This document shows, one piece after another, positions 33,889 to 46,300 of a DNA stretch of 64,000 bases. A program made the translations under genes and the position numbers. Positions within the stretch are counted from its first letter, which is position 1; each line of letters begins with the position of its first letter. The stretch is from assembly GCF_905220365.1 (NCBI RefSeq), contig NC_061138.1, positions 11,733,814 through 11,797,813 of the forward strand, written 5' to 3'. The DNA comes from Vanessa cardui (Eukaryota; Arthropoda; Insecta; Lepidoptera; Nymphalidae). Below the pieces are notes generated by a model. It saw only the letters and a list, made by a program, of their open reading frames with translations. It was not told the DNA's origin and did no database searches.

Positions 33889-34903
33889 TTATTTCTTCCA
33901 TAAAGCCTTTCCTTTTGGCTTGAGCCTGTTGCTAATAATTGATTGTCGCTCTTCTTCCTTCGCTCTTATTGCATTCTGATGTCTCTGTTTCGCAAAATCA
34001 ACTTCTGAGCACATTGAGACGATTTGACTTGCATATTCCTGATTTCTGAGCATGCGTTTCTTTTGTTTTTGCTGAAAATTATAAAAAAAACACATTGTTA
34101 ACAATTTTAATGATACAATTGAAAATATACTGTTCTTTTTTTAAATCAAGTATGCATCTTTAATTTTTCTTAAAGTTGTTTTATACACAGACAATATTGG
34201 AACTGTGTGTAGTTGATGTTTAATTGTATAGAATTATATTTGTCTATTAATTCCATATGTACTGTGATTTACAAGACTAGAAGAATTTCTTTAAATCAAA
34301 ATGACCTACATTTTAAAAGGTCAAGAACACTCAATCTGAAAAATATGTGAAACTGAATTTCATTGTTAATTGAAATTTAAATTATAATTTATTAGATTAT
34401 TCAATATCACCAAGTTTCCATTTCCATAATTTTGACTGGAAACATTGTGAGCAAACCTGCCTGTATCAGATGAACAGATGATATACTATTATTTGAATGT
34501 CAACCTTATTAGCTCCTCCTGTTACAAGCTGTTCTCAACTTGACATAATAATAGTAATGCTGAATAATTCTAATATGTTTATAAAATTAAATTACTATAG
34601 GTACAAATGCTAATATGAAGTTATTTACATACCAGTAACGGTGTCGGTCTTCCATCTAAGAAGGTATAATCCTGTCCATCAGTGAGAATACCCTCAGCCG
34701 TCCGATTGACCGACAAGCCTTGATTTACTCGCCATTGCTTGGTATACAGCGCTGGTGTACAACTCAAAGAACGAGAGATGGTGTTTACTGTAAATTAAGC
34801 AAAATTTAACTCTCGCAAATCCCAACACAAACAAGTTTAATATAATAAAATATTTACGTTTAGTGTATGTTAAGCAGCTTATCGCTTTTGTTAATGTATT
34901 CAT
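33889..34903 (-). CDS. mRpL52: Mitochondrial ribosomal protein mL52 (MRPL52), three exons
   Basis: A nuclear gene for a protein of the large subunit of the mitochondrial ribosome. Read on the minus strand, the exons are 34903-34858, 34787-34633 and 34071-33889. All borders are GT/AG, and 46+155+183 nt give 127 codons plus TAA. The predicted protein starts MNTLTKAISCLTY, a Ser/Thr-rich, acid-free stretch fitting a mitochondrial presequence. It then has the family core KQWRVNQGLSVNR, TDGQDY and FLDGRPTPL, and a charged helical C-terminal half with RNQEYASQIV and the ending SNRLKPKGKALWKK. Animal mL52 proteins are of similar length (human about 123 residues) and share the QWR..QGL, DGRP and LKPKG patterns. 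The last exon has an in-frame Met at its upstream end only because the frame runs into the intron. A poly-A signal AATAAA lies at 33840-33835 on the minus strand. The product acts in the mitochondrial matrix. Confidence 0.88.
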
Positions 34904-35780
34904 ATTTTATAATTATTCTATGAGTTTTTCAAATAAATCTCTATGTTCTCAATTTATTTTTAAAATGTAAATTTAAGGTTACAATTATTTTTGACATTTG
35001 ACAACAGACACCACAGATTATACTTATATAATCTTTCAAAGGGTAAGTATTTTTAAACAAATATTTAAATAAATATTATAAGTTGTTGTCTTTCTACAAT
35101 CATTTACAAAGAGACAGAGTTTTGTAAAATCGTAAGTGATCATGTAACATGTAGACGACTAAGTTTGACTGAACTTGAAAGAAAATATTTTCTGTTCGTT
35201 TTTCCTAATTCGCTAGATTAGACTGAGTACGGGCATCGAGGTTATCGAGTGCAAATAGTAACAAAAAGATTTTTTTGGATTATGTTATAATCTAACAGAC
35301 TTGCAGTTGTAGTATCATTATTTACGAGTGTTAACTCTAACTGTTATCACTATTGTTATTAAACAGCATAGTGCAAATCTGTGGCGTGAAAGGATTTCAT
35401 TTTAAACGGGTCTTTCCAGTAAATTTATATGCTTATGTTACCACCTTCTTTTTTTTTATTATTCTTTATTTAAATCAAAATGTGTAAGAACCATCTGATT
35501 TTTACCATAGGCGTTTCAAATTATGATTACTTCAAGAAAAAATCTTATACGTTGCATAAAAATAAAAAGTAAGTTGATATTTTTACTAGTTGAAAAAGCA
35601 GACTAACGAAATAGGTTAGATAATACATTTTCCAAATGTTTTTAAAATTATATTTTTATAAAAGTAACTGTAATGCAATAAATCTTACTAGTGATATTGA
35701 TATAGTCTATGAATTTAATGAATTATAGTACTAGCGTCTAGCAACACCATTATTATTTGTTGTCATTTTTGTGTGAAAAA
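34904..35780. other. Upstream region of mRpL52
   Basis: Should contain the mRpL52 promoter (minus strand) and possibly that of a plus-strand transcript starting near 35780. No canonical TATA box was identified. Confidence 0.35.
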
Positions 35781-35900
35781 CGGGGTGATATCATACGCGT
35801 AGTCGTTTTCCAAAATTTATATACTATCTATATTTTTGGAAGTGATTGTTTGTGATTCACACTGCTTATATCTTTCCGGAATTTGAGACGAGTAAAGAAG
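35781..35900 (+). other. Possible non-coding first exon ending in a GTAAGT donor
   Basis: A GC-richer stretch ends 'gagtaaagaag' followed by a consensus donor GTAAGT at 35901. It could be the 5' UTR exon of a small plus-strand gene divergent from mRpL52. No ORF supports it directly. Confidence 0.2.
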
Positions 35901-36181
35901 GTAAGTGAAAGCATAATATTATTTAGTAGCGACGTACCTTACAAGGATCGATGAATAGTTGCGCCATACATTCGGCAGTCTAGTACTTTCCAGATATAGT
36001 TGATAGAAGAAGAGTACAATTAAAACATACAATTAATACTTATTTAAATTCCACACATTATTCAAGCTTATAAAACTGACGAAGTGGCTTTTATTACTTG
36101 TCGATAAAAATCGTCATTGTTTTACTATTAAATTTTTAAACATATTTCATATTTGCATTACGATAAATTGATGCAATTTTC

Positions 36182-36378
36182 ATGGCGAAGCAACCAATAG
36201 CTGCTGGTGTGTATACTAAAACGATTTCTCATTTTTAAGCCAATTATAATGACCCTAAAACTTTTATCTAATTTTTGATGTAGGTCTTAAAATTATTGTG
36301 TAATTTATTTAGAAAATACAGTCAGATTACGATGATCTATGGGATAAGCCACATAATGAGACAGATGCTGGAAATTAA
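36182..36378 (+). other. Two exon-like pieces of an unrecognised small gene
   Basis: Piece one: an ATG at 36182 reads MAKQPIAAG up to a possible donor (GTGTAT at 36209). Piece two: after a possible acceptor (atttag, 36307-36312) the sequence reads KIQSDYDDLWDKPHNE and continues DAGN to a stop at 36376-36378. Joined in phase they would give a 30-residue peptide. The second piece has the acidic, polar look of a real C-terminus, but I do not recognise the family, and the short length makes a chance frame quite possible. More exons could exist. Confidence 0.25.
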
Positions 36379-37815
36379 AAGTAATTTAGACATAGTAGTC
36401 CACATGTTTTGAAAATAAACATATAGTTTATTTAAATTAAATTATTTGGACTAAACTATAATGAGCTGGCTCTGTTTGCCACACAAGAAATTCTTTCTTT
36501 ACGGAATTTGTAGTTATCTCTGACCTCTAATTGTTTTCAAATCAAGTCACACAAAGATTTTACAACTTAAATTGCTTAGTAATTACTTACAATCTTTAAA
36601 CAATGTCTTTCTAATATTATATTGTTATGATTACTGTACACCTAAAAGACAAATAAAAAAAGTAATGACTTGCTTAACTTGATTACTTGGCTCAATAATA
36701 ACATAGATTTCCCCTTCCTTTAAGGAAAAAGGCTTTATAAGTTTTTGACAACACCTCTCATTGTATTGTATATTTTAGTGGATACAAGTCTAAAGAGTTG
36801 TGGATTTTGTATTTATTATGGATTCGTTCAACTAGGTAAAAGGCTCCAAAATAAGATAGCATTGTTTTGAAAAGCATCTGAAAGTCCCCTATTTTTAGTA
36901 ACCTGTAATGTTATATAAACTATTAGATACTATTTTCATAACATTACATTAAGTTAATTTTTGTTGCATGCTTACATAAGTAAAATTGTGGGGTATACAA
37001 TTACACATAATAAAAATAACTATAATATTAATATAATAAAAAATTTAAAACATTTCACAATTCACCACAATGATTCATTGATTGACCTTGTATTTTTGTT
37101 TGTTAGAAAACATTCAACATAACTAAGTAATGAGTTTTTAATGGAAAGTAAATTTGACTCAACATAGATTAGGTAAATATTTAATTGGAAATGATGTTAA
37201 ATAATGATTACTCTCTCTTCGTTGTACAATATCTATAAGGAGTTAGTAAAGATAGCTTGTTTTTTGAATTTAGAATATATTAATAAAAATCGTACAAATA
37301 CAATAATATAAATACTCTTTGGTTGTTATTTAACTGAATAATATTAAATGTAATCTGGTCAATGTAGATACTGAGACAAATAATATATTTAACTCACAAG
37401 TTACTTAAAAATTGCAATGGCTCTTAACCAATTTCTAATCTATCATCAGCTGTTTTCTAACCTAACTAATGTAAATTGTAACATATTTAATGTTACAATT
37501 TGAGTCCAAATATTTGTTCATTATAATTATCAATGGACTACATTATTGAATAATATTTCTTAATTATAGCTTTTATAACTCATAAGTATTTAGATTTTAT
37601 ATTATTATGAAATAGTCGTAGATTAGATGGACCTTGCCTAATACGTAACTAATATGATTTTAAATCTTTTCAGTTTATCACTCTCTAAGAGCGTAAGTGC
37701 TGTGAAGTTTAATCAAAACGGCTTCCGAAAAGATAAATACATCTGACCATCCAAATTACAACACAATGTGTATGTATACAATTTTATTATAATTATTTAT
37801 TTTTCTTTTTACAGT

Positions 37816-37943
37816 ATATATCTTTGGACAATGTGGCAGAGTCCAGGAGTATATCCCGGAGGTTTTTAAATTTATTTATCTATGTTGTGCACCTGTACCC
37901 ATTGTCCAAATCATTTATTACATACATCCTTCATACAATTAAA
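37816..37943 (+). other. Exon-like ORF after a strong acceptor, unrecognised
   Basis: A pyrimidine-rich tract 'atttttctttttacag' ends at 37815. One frame then reads YIFGQCGRVQEYIPEVFKF followed by a hydrophobic, Cys- and Pro-containing segment to a stop at 37941-37943. A second frame starting at the ATG at 37829 stays open longer, to 38015. Either could be a terminal exon of a small membrane protein. I recognise neither, and neighbouring exons were not found. Confidence 0.2.
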
Positions 37944-38915
37944 TTTCATTATTTAAACGTACATAATGCTAAAGTCATAGCTGTTGATTCCCTGCATGTA
38001 ACACTTACAATATGATCCTTACTCTGAAATCAATAATAGCATTAATTGTTTATTAAGTTTCTTAGATAAAAGTAAAGTAAAAAATAATTTCTGAAGTCTT
38101 CAGTTACAATTTAAAAGTTGTTCTGAAATGTTTATTATATACCAAGCAACTTTGTTCTTTGATGACGATCAAAGCGTAAATTGTATGTTGGAAAATAAAT
38201 TTAGTGCACCTTATACTAGTACTAGAAAATAGGCACTTCAATCATTATCAACAACTTATCTAGAAGTAAAGCCAGTCAACATTAGTTGTGTACTTTTCAC
38301 GTAGTTTAATTTAGGCTACATATTGCTTATGAAGGATTTTTGTGATAAATGATTTATTTTGTTGTTTTACTTTAAGATTAATTAACATTTTCTTAGTGAT
38401 ATTTGGTACATCACTAAGTAAATGTGTAATTAATACTGAATATATTCATATGTATATCATATCATGTATATATGAATATAGCTTCGTATTAATCAAGAAT
38501 ATAGCTGTGTGAGGCTACCATTGGTTGTGTGTGTTATGATACAAATGTTATTGAAACAAATTATTAACATTTTGAAAGCGTATAGTGATTTATAGTATAA
38601 TAAACTCTCAAAAAAAAATGATCTAACATGGATATAAAGATCAGTTATTACAAAAACAACAAATGTATATACTCATATACATGTTTACAGTATATATGCT
38701 AAGAAAATATGTACACTAGTGCATATAGATATACAATTAAACAAACAATTATTAAAATTATTGTACTAGTATTATAATAAAATAATAGACTGAGAATGGA
38801 AGGAAAGAGTGTACAGTATTTTTAATTGATCCTGTACATACAGTGCATAAATTTTTTTTCGCATTAACCTCCTATTTCTAACCGTTGATCAAAGTGAGGT
38901 TAACTTATTTCTATT

Positions 38916-38971
38916 CTGAACGATCATTGGTCGGTAGCCGATGACGCAATAGGTGACCAATGAGCGTTCAG
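38916..38971. repeat. 56 bp palindromic repeat with CCAAT, CRE-like and ATTGG boxes, copy 1
   Basis: 'ctgaacgatcattggtc' and its complement at the other end (one mismatch in 17) surround 'gatgacgcaat'. A diverged copy is at 62452-62508. The similarity extends about 40 bp to the left in both copies, so it is a repeat family and not just a pair of transcription factor sites. Confidence 0.6.
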
Positions 38972-39057
38972 TATTCCGCCACATTATATGCAACGTTTTG
39001 CATGATAGCTTTCTGTTTATATATTATTTGTGTGTGATTTAGTGTTATTCATTGTTA

Positions 39058-39213
39058 AGGTCGGTTTACATTGATGCAGTAAACCAGTGATCTAGGATGT
39101 TTGACCAATTTAAACACTTCAACATAACACCGGCACAATATAAAAGTGACGTTACCTAACTAATCTGAACTTGGATTCAAGCCTTACTGCTTTGAATCAA
39201 TGTAAACCGACCT
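39058..39213. mobile_element. Tourist-like MITE (156 bp), TTA target duplication
   Basis: Inverted termini AGGTCGGTTTACATTGAT at both ends (18 bp, perfect), with TTA at 39055-39057 and 39214-39216. The 3 bp TTA duplication suggests PIF/Harbinger-type mobilisation, although the termini differ from those of the Harbinger at 7660. There is no coding capacity. Confidence 0.78.
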
Positions 39214-39719
39214 TTATGTGCTTTTCGGCTCAACAGTACCCACAGCATTTTCTGGCTAAGTGTACATACATCCAGCCTGACGCACCGACGTTATCAATTT
39301 AAAAAAAATACTTCGATATAAAACGTAATCACTTATCTGAGTATCAATACACGACATGTACTATAATATATAGCTTAATACAAGTACACTTGAAATTTGA
39401 AGGACCTTTTCCCAGTTAATGAAGTATTTTGGATTGAATTTCCACTGAACAGATTTCAAATGTCACTCTTTGTAACACGAGATTAGTATTAATGGTCAAT
39501 GGTCGTATAGTGTAGATTATTTTAAGCCATTCTGCAGTGATATTATCGATTTTATTTTACCATCTAAAAACAGGATTTTTTTTGTAATAGTAATATAAAC
39601 GAAGGTAAATGAAATTTTTGATTCAGTGCTCGGTAACTCATTGATAGTCATATTACATAATTCTTAATAAAACCTTATTGTTCTGTAAGAAAAGTTTTAG
39701 AACACGAATGTGAAATGCA

Positions 39720-39790
39720 GCTCCTTAATAGGAAAGGAGGCCTTAACCCAGCAGTGGGAAATTTACGGGCTGTTACTTTTACTTTTTTAC
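39720..39790 (+). mobile_element. SINE A 3' fragment
   Basis: Only the last 70 bp ('ggaggccttaacccagcagt' onward) and the TTTAC tail are present, a 5'-truncated copy. Confidence 0.65.
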
Positions 39791-39869
39791 TTTATGTGAA
39801 ATGGCAGAAAGCTATAAGCCTTACTTTTACTTTTTTACTTTATGTGAAATGGCAGAAAGCTATAAGCCT
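39774..39869 (+). repeat. 48 bp tandem duplication
   Basis: 'acttttttactttatgtg' followed by 'aaatggcagaaagctataag' occurs twice back to back at the end of the SINE fragment. This makes the repeated peptide in the local open frame, which is not a gene. Confidence 0.75.
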
Positions 39870-40029
39870 TCCTTTATTAATTCGGTTTTCATCAATAAAC
39901 GGACTAATTTCACGGTCTAAATGCATAATAAAAACATGTGGTCGTAGAGCATGGCCGAGAATTTAAACTTTCCTAACCGGAAGGAAAGCAAGAATTTCTC
40001 CTTTTATCTAAAATTTGTATGTAGACCCT

Positions 40030-41820
40030 TATTATTCCGTGTGAAGTCGGGATACTAGTAATAACTATAACCTATATATTAAGCACACTTTAAAATAGAT
40101 TATCTATATAACATTTCACAAGTTATACACGAAGTAAGGTCCTACAGAATAGAAAAGCAGTTCCTATAGAGCACTCACTTAACGCCAGGTGGTCTATTCT
40201 CTATGTAAATATTGGACTTCAGTAAAAAAATGAAATGAAGACTATGGCTATGTATTCAAGAAATCTACCAATGATTTTTCGTCCAATCAATATAAAAGTT
40301 GTGCTTCTATATCTACTCTTTATATATTATAAATATATACTTATACGGCGTGATAATAAGGTTTATTTTAGATTACTCACGCTTCAATAGTCATAATTAA
40401 AGCTAACCACATAATTACATTACGATACAGGTGAAGATGACTTAGTGACTAAATCGTGATAGCTATCAGCAGGTGTGGTGGATACGTGATAATTAAATAG
40501 ACACTAATTACACTGTACTGATAAGAAATCCCCTGAGAGACGGTCTCATGAGCTATTCTTCCAATAATACCTATAATATAGTTTTGACTCGTTGATTTAT
40601 TAGCCTAGATAGATAGATTATTTATTGGTTTTCTATCGAAAGATTCTTGGTAACTGCCGAGAGTCTTGAAGTCAGAAGTATGTACACAACCATGCCTCGG
40701 AATGCACGCGCTTTATATCCTGTCCTGATAATACTAATTAGGGCAGAGAGTGCACCTATGTTTGCGGTCTGTTTTCTCTTAAAATTCGCCGCCGTAACCG
40801 ATATCCCAGGATGACAATTGATGTGCATAAATAATTTGTCAAAGTCAAAAGCACAAATCTTAATCCAAAATAGAAGTGATTACACTTTCTTATTGATAGT
40901 CAAAAAATCTACCACCGGTTCGGAATTTAACACCTCAGATCTGAGAAGAACCGGCGAAACTCAGCGGGATATTTTTTTTTTTCGTATCATGTTTCATGTA
41001 CAATATATATTTTTAATAATAATACAATTATATTTTTGTTATTTGAAATAGCCTGGAGGCCATCATTTAATTCCCAAGGTGTGCAGTCAACTAGAAATTC
41101 ATTAGTGTTGTAATATCCTTTAGCACACATGCTCTTTAACGATTCTGAATCATCTGAAACATCGCTAATGCACCACCAACATTGGAATTAAGATGTTAAG
41201 TCTCTTCTGTCTGTAGTTACACTGAGCACACACACCCAAGCGGGCTTGCACAAAACCCTACCACCAAGTAAGGTATTTAATTACCTATATTACTTGATTG
41301 TCTTAAAAGACTAAATGATGTGATTTGTATTGGTTTTTCTCGTTCCTTCTCACGGGTGCAATACTGATACAAAATATACTACAGAATTTATTTATTTACG
41401 TTATCACATAAGAAACATCTAAAATTGACAGTGTTTATTTTTGCATATGGCTAATATGGCCATGTTTTATATGCAAAAATCTTCCTCTTCAAAATCCATT
41501 GCGTTATTTTAATGATCTCAGCATACATAGGGACAGTACGGGACTTTTTTATACGATGTAATGATTTAATCATTTTAAAATGCACGCAGATAACCGCGGC
41601 CGAAGTTTCCCGTTCGATATAGGCCGTTTGCCTACCCAATGTTGTTAAAAAAAAAAACAAGTTTATTTTTAATTTTATCAACGGGTTGTGTTTGTTGTAC
41701 AAATATATTTGTTACTGATTGGCGTAAACGTATACTATATTATCTAAAGTGGGCGACTTGGTTTGTTTGATTGAACGCGCTTATCTCAGAAATTTAGAAT
41801 TTAGAATTGTCTGATCATTG
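40030..41820. other. Intergenic stretch with repeat fragments
   Basis: Holds a family related to 20740-20860 ('tgcctcggaa', 'gagagtgcacctatgtttgc') on the minus strand at about 40622-40800, a minus fragment of repeat E at 40880-40975, the 3' half of repeat C at about 41160-41270, and a Helitron-like fragment near 41470-41540. Confidence 0.4.
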
Positions 41821-42056
41821 ACGACCTCTGTGGTCGAGTGGTGTGTACACCGGTTTTCATGAGTACGCCACTATTAGTTCCCGGGTTCGATTCCCGGCCG
41901 AGTCGATTTAGAAGGTTTAGTAGTTCTCTATGTCGTCTTGGGTCTGGGTGTTTGTTGTACCTTCGTTACTTCTGATTTTCCATAACACAAGTGCTTTAGC
42001 TACTTACATTGGGATCAGAGTAAAATATATGTGATGTTGTCCAATATTTATTATAT
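41820..42056 (+). mobile_element. SINE B, full-length plus copy
   Basis: The head is 'gacgacctctgtggtcgagt' with box B 'gggttcgattcccggccg'. The body includes 'tcgttacttctgattttcca', and it ends in an AT-rich tail. This is the only full-length plus-strand copy. Confidence 0.8.
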
Positions 42057-42525
42057 TTATGATTATTATTATATAGATCAATATATTCCTTTACGGCATG
42101 TAATTTAAATGAATGTTTTCGAAGATATTACAGATTTAAAATGCAGATATAGCGGTTTGTATTGACTCAAAACAAAAAGCTATGATACTTTTTATATTAA
42201 TTTTATTACATTCGGTAGTACATTTAGTATCTGTGTTGCATACGCGCGAAGCCGGGCGCGCTATTGATACATAAACGCTTAAATTTGCTTTATTAAAAGT
42301 GTCACAAAAGTATGTAACATAATGAAACGCATTTAAAATGTTTTTTTTTTTCTATTAAAATACCAGTTTTTTTTTAGACACGTTTCTCACGATGTTAAAA
42401 CCTGTTTGAATTTACATATGGCTATTCTCAACTTATTAATGGCATTCTTATTCAATTTTATGATCACGGATTAGGCGTTTTATCTTGCCTTGTGGATTTT
42501 CGGTGGCTTATCAATATTACTATAA

Positions 42526-42991
42526 TAAATGTGAAAGTAACTCTGTCTGTCAGTCGCTCTTTCACGAGCGAATCGAATTCAATGAAACTTTGTTTGAAGA
42601 GTCGAGATGGCCCAGTGGTTAGAACGCGTGCATCTTGCGGGTTCAAACCCAGACAAGCACCGCTGTTTCATGTTCTTAATTTGTCTCTATAATTCATCTC
42701 GTGCTCAGCTATGAAGGAAAACATCGTGAGGAAACCTGCATGTGACAAATTTCATAGAAATTCTGCCACATGTGTATTCCACCAACCCGTATTGGAACAG
42801 CGTGGTGGAATATGTTCCAAACCTTCTCCTCAAAGGGAGAGGAGGCCTTTAGCCCAGCAGTGGGAATTTACAGGCTGTTGTTGTTTGTATGAAGATAACA
42901 CGAACTCCAAGAAAGAACATAGATCACTTTGCCTAACATATTATGACAACCAACTCAAAACGCGAGCGAAGTCGCGGGCGACTACTAGTTT
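42526..42991 (+). mobile_element. Helitron-like element split by a SINE A
   Basis: The left part 'aataaatgtgaaagtaactc' to 'aatgaaactttgt' and the right part 'gaacatagatcac...' to 'gaagtcgcgggcgactacta' with CTAGT are separated by SINE A at 42598-42886. The order of events is readable: the Helitron-like element came first and the SINE second. Confidence 0.6.
42598..42886 (+). mobile_element. SINE A, plus copy nested in a Helitron-like element
   Basis: Nearly identical to the copy at 21704, apart from a deletion in the head between boxes A and B. It ends in TTG units. Confidence 0.78.
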
Positions 42992-43214
42992 AATATAAAG
43001 TGAAAGTAAATTCCAAGATTTTATTAATCTTATTTAAATAACATACCAACTCAATTGACTTGGTTGGGTTAAATTAATTCACAGTATATTAACCTTTATA
43101 AGAATGTACTTATAATGGTATGGTACATAGCTAAAGCCTTTGTAATGTTTAACTGAAAACAAATATACACAAAACTTATATATGCAGTAAGTTTCGTTTG
43201 TATGTATATATATT

Positions 43215-43341
43215 ATTTATTATATAAATAAATAAGTATTGGACAATATAAGTAGCTATCGCACTTGTGTTATGGAAAATTAGTCGTAACGACAGTACCA
43301 CAAACACCCAGACCCAAGACAACATAGAACATTAATATAAG
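43215..43341 (-). mobile_element. SINE B, 5'-truncated minus copy
   Basis: Only the 3' half of the family is present ('acaaacacccagacccaaga' and the tail region). The tRNA-like head is missing. Confidence 0.65.
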
Positions 43342-46300
43342 TATAATTAAGTTGCGTTTTGCAGATTATTTCGCGTTATATTGATGTGAAAAACGTGTTT
43401 AATATTGTTGTCTGAATGTTTCGTAAATTGTTTCTCGAATACATTGACGAACGTTTACCTCTTTGTAATCGGTCATTTACATATCCTTTGTATGACGAGT
43501 TTTTCTGTGAAGTCATGACCATTTCTCAGTACGAAATATTAAGTGTGTTTCCCTTTTCCTTAACGAACGTTGCGATGATCTGGCATCAGACGTTTACAAA
43601 TGATTTAGATTAGACAAAGTATAAGACTGGGGAATCAAAGAGTGCATCCATTATTTGCCTTTACAATTGGGCACTGTAATGTATCCTGCGCAGTTAACAT
43701 CTCATCAAAATTAGCCGCACTAGCCAAAACGGTCCGGTCGCATCGAGTATGTGTAATCGAATGATTCGTTCATCGAATTATATCTTAACGAGAGATTCTA
43801 TTTTTAAATATCTATTGTATGTCTGAGAAATGGGGAAGTCCGATGCATAAAAGCGCGGAGGCGTTGGAACTGTGACACATTTATCGTCTGTGACGTCACG
43901 TCATATAATGTGAAATCAATATGAACAGTTCATGCAACGAATGTAACTAAAGCTAATGGTAATGTTAGAAAGAGACTTTCCTTCGTACCACGAACATACC
44001 TATGCCACAAAGGTGACCTTGATATCGAAGTTAATCTTTGCGTGAAATGCAACGTCAGAATAAAATAAACGTACGTATATAGACACACAGCAATTGAATT
44101 ATCGAGATTAAATTTGAGTTAGCCCCGACCCGCATTCGAAATTTAAATTCTATTTAGAAGAACTGGCAGGAAACACGTTACATGAGATATGTTATATGTA
44201 TTGTTTATGGTGAGGATATAATATCTGTCAATTCTTAGATCTATGGAGTCTAGCTGTACCAGGCACGGATTATTATTAGTCGAATGTCACGTGTGATAGA
44301 GAAGACACGAAGATCGATCGGTCGAGATTACGGAAAGATTATTTTATAAACATCCTTGTTATTCGAGTATTATAATTATTCATCTCAAATAATTCAGACT
44401 CATACTTTAATAACGATAGTTAATAATAAATAGAGGCAAATTGTTTACTACTTTGAAAATATCACTTTGTATCTCACTCGTTAAATGTTGACAATCGACT
44501 TTGATACGCCATTTTGATACGTATGTCTTATAACTTTATGATTGTTATAGACAATGTCGCATAACACATTTTGACATTTGACGCACGCGTTCGATCAGTT
44601 TCACTTTTTTAAATTCAGAATAACTATTCGGGATTTTAGTTTTTTTTTTCGTTGTTTATTTAAAATTTGAAATAAGAAGACTCGACATTGTTTAATCCTA
44701 AATAATATTTACGAGTAAATCAGAATATATTTCATTTGTGAAAACTAATGCGTATTTGCATATAAAAAGAATATTAAAATCTATATTTAGCTTGGCAGCT
44801 CGTCAAGGATGCAAGTATCGATTTGACTTAATACACGTTCTATTGGAGAAACTCGTTTCATGTTTTTTTTTTAATAAATAATGCGCTAAGTTCATGTCGT
44901 TTGACTCTATACAAAGCTGTATGATTTTACAACACATACAAATACTGTTATAAAGACGATCCCACACATAGATAGATGTTGTTGTTTGGTGTTTACTTGG
45001 TTGTAGGACTTTGTGTGAGTACCACCCACACATATACTTTATCGCTATACATAGTATTGATGTGTTCCGATTTGAAGAATGATCAAGGCAGTATAAGTAC
45101 AGGCAGAAGTGTAACAACATGATATGATAAGACAAACGTCTACTGGCAGTAATGACCACTTACCATAGCCCATTTACCAGTAACAACACATCAATACAAT
45201 GTGACTAATATAAGGCAGTATTCAAATCACCTTATTTCAAAACCAAGTGAAATAAGTACAGTCGCGGTAAGAAAAGGTTCGTCACTTTAAGATCTATTTT
45301 CGTGTGCTCAGTTTGAGCGATAATCTGCTTTACCGATCGAGAATGACATATTGCGTCGCAATGATTTGATGTTTAGATTCAAAAGGTAATAAGAGTTGAA
45401 GACTTGATAAAGAAATGAATTTGAAAACTGACGACGGTTTACTCTGACTGTACATTTATGTGTCAAAATATAGTTTGATATCAAGGTGTATGTCGTAGGC
45501 AACTAGCTTAATTAGCCATCCAATTAAACGCCTAGCTACTTTACTAAACGGTGCAGCGACTTCAGGTCGGACAGCGAAGTCCAAATAAGAAAGAGTCGGG
45601 CGTTTTTTAACCATTTAGGTACCCTATTCTATGTATTGGCTGGTGTCTTTCAAGCCGAGGTGTCTAGACTTCTAATTAAAAAGCTAATTTAACCAGCTGA
45701 CTGCGACATAGGTACATGTTTGAAGCTGACTGTTAATGGTTGTCGTCAAACAATACATCTACGTCATATAAATGTATGATACACTTGTTTTTATTTCAAA
45801 CAGTCTGACGAGTTATTTTCTTATCTAATATTTATCAGATAAACAGATATTTCTAGAAAACGTTGACAGTCATACAAAGGTTTCTCTAGAAAGTACGAAA
45901 GTAGTTATTCATCAACTCGATCAATCATATCTATCGTATTTAAATTTGTACAGAAATCAATACGTTTCGATGGCGGTTATTTTTACTTTCGTGTTTTTAT
46001 AATGCTATTTTGTATAATTTCAATATGTTTATATGTTGGGGTTGTTTCTCTCCTCGACCCTCTGGTTCTGGGAATGGGAGACTCTTTCTTTCCCAGTTAG
46101 CACTTTGCAAGTGCCCGGGTTCCAGCGTTCGATACGGGGCTGCAGTTCAAAATAAAATTCCGAATTTTTCGATGGCAATAAATCAGTAACTTGATATAAC
46201 AACAAAGCATTATTTATTCGTAAATTGAACAACGAAATTTTCTTTGTGTTCTGACAACGTCACAGGAGCCATTATCCTAATACTAGCGGCACGCCCCGAC

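Noticed and set aside
39715..39966. ORF with a duplicated 16-residue peptide
   Set aside because: Caused by a 48 bp tandem duplication of SINE tail sequence.
41820..41905. tRNA-like sequence with intact box A and box B
   Set aside because: The acceptor stem does not close, and the sequence continues into a SINE body with several copies. It is the SINE promoter and not a tRNA gene.
43416..43613. 65-codon plus-strand ORF with some hydrophobic stretches
   Set aside because: No recognisable domain, no splice context that I could defend, and base use like the surroundings.
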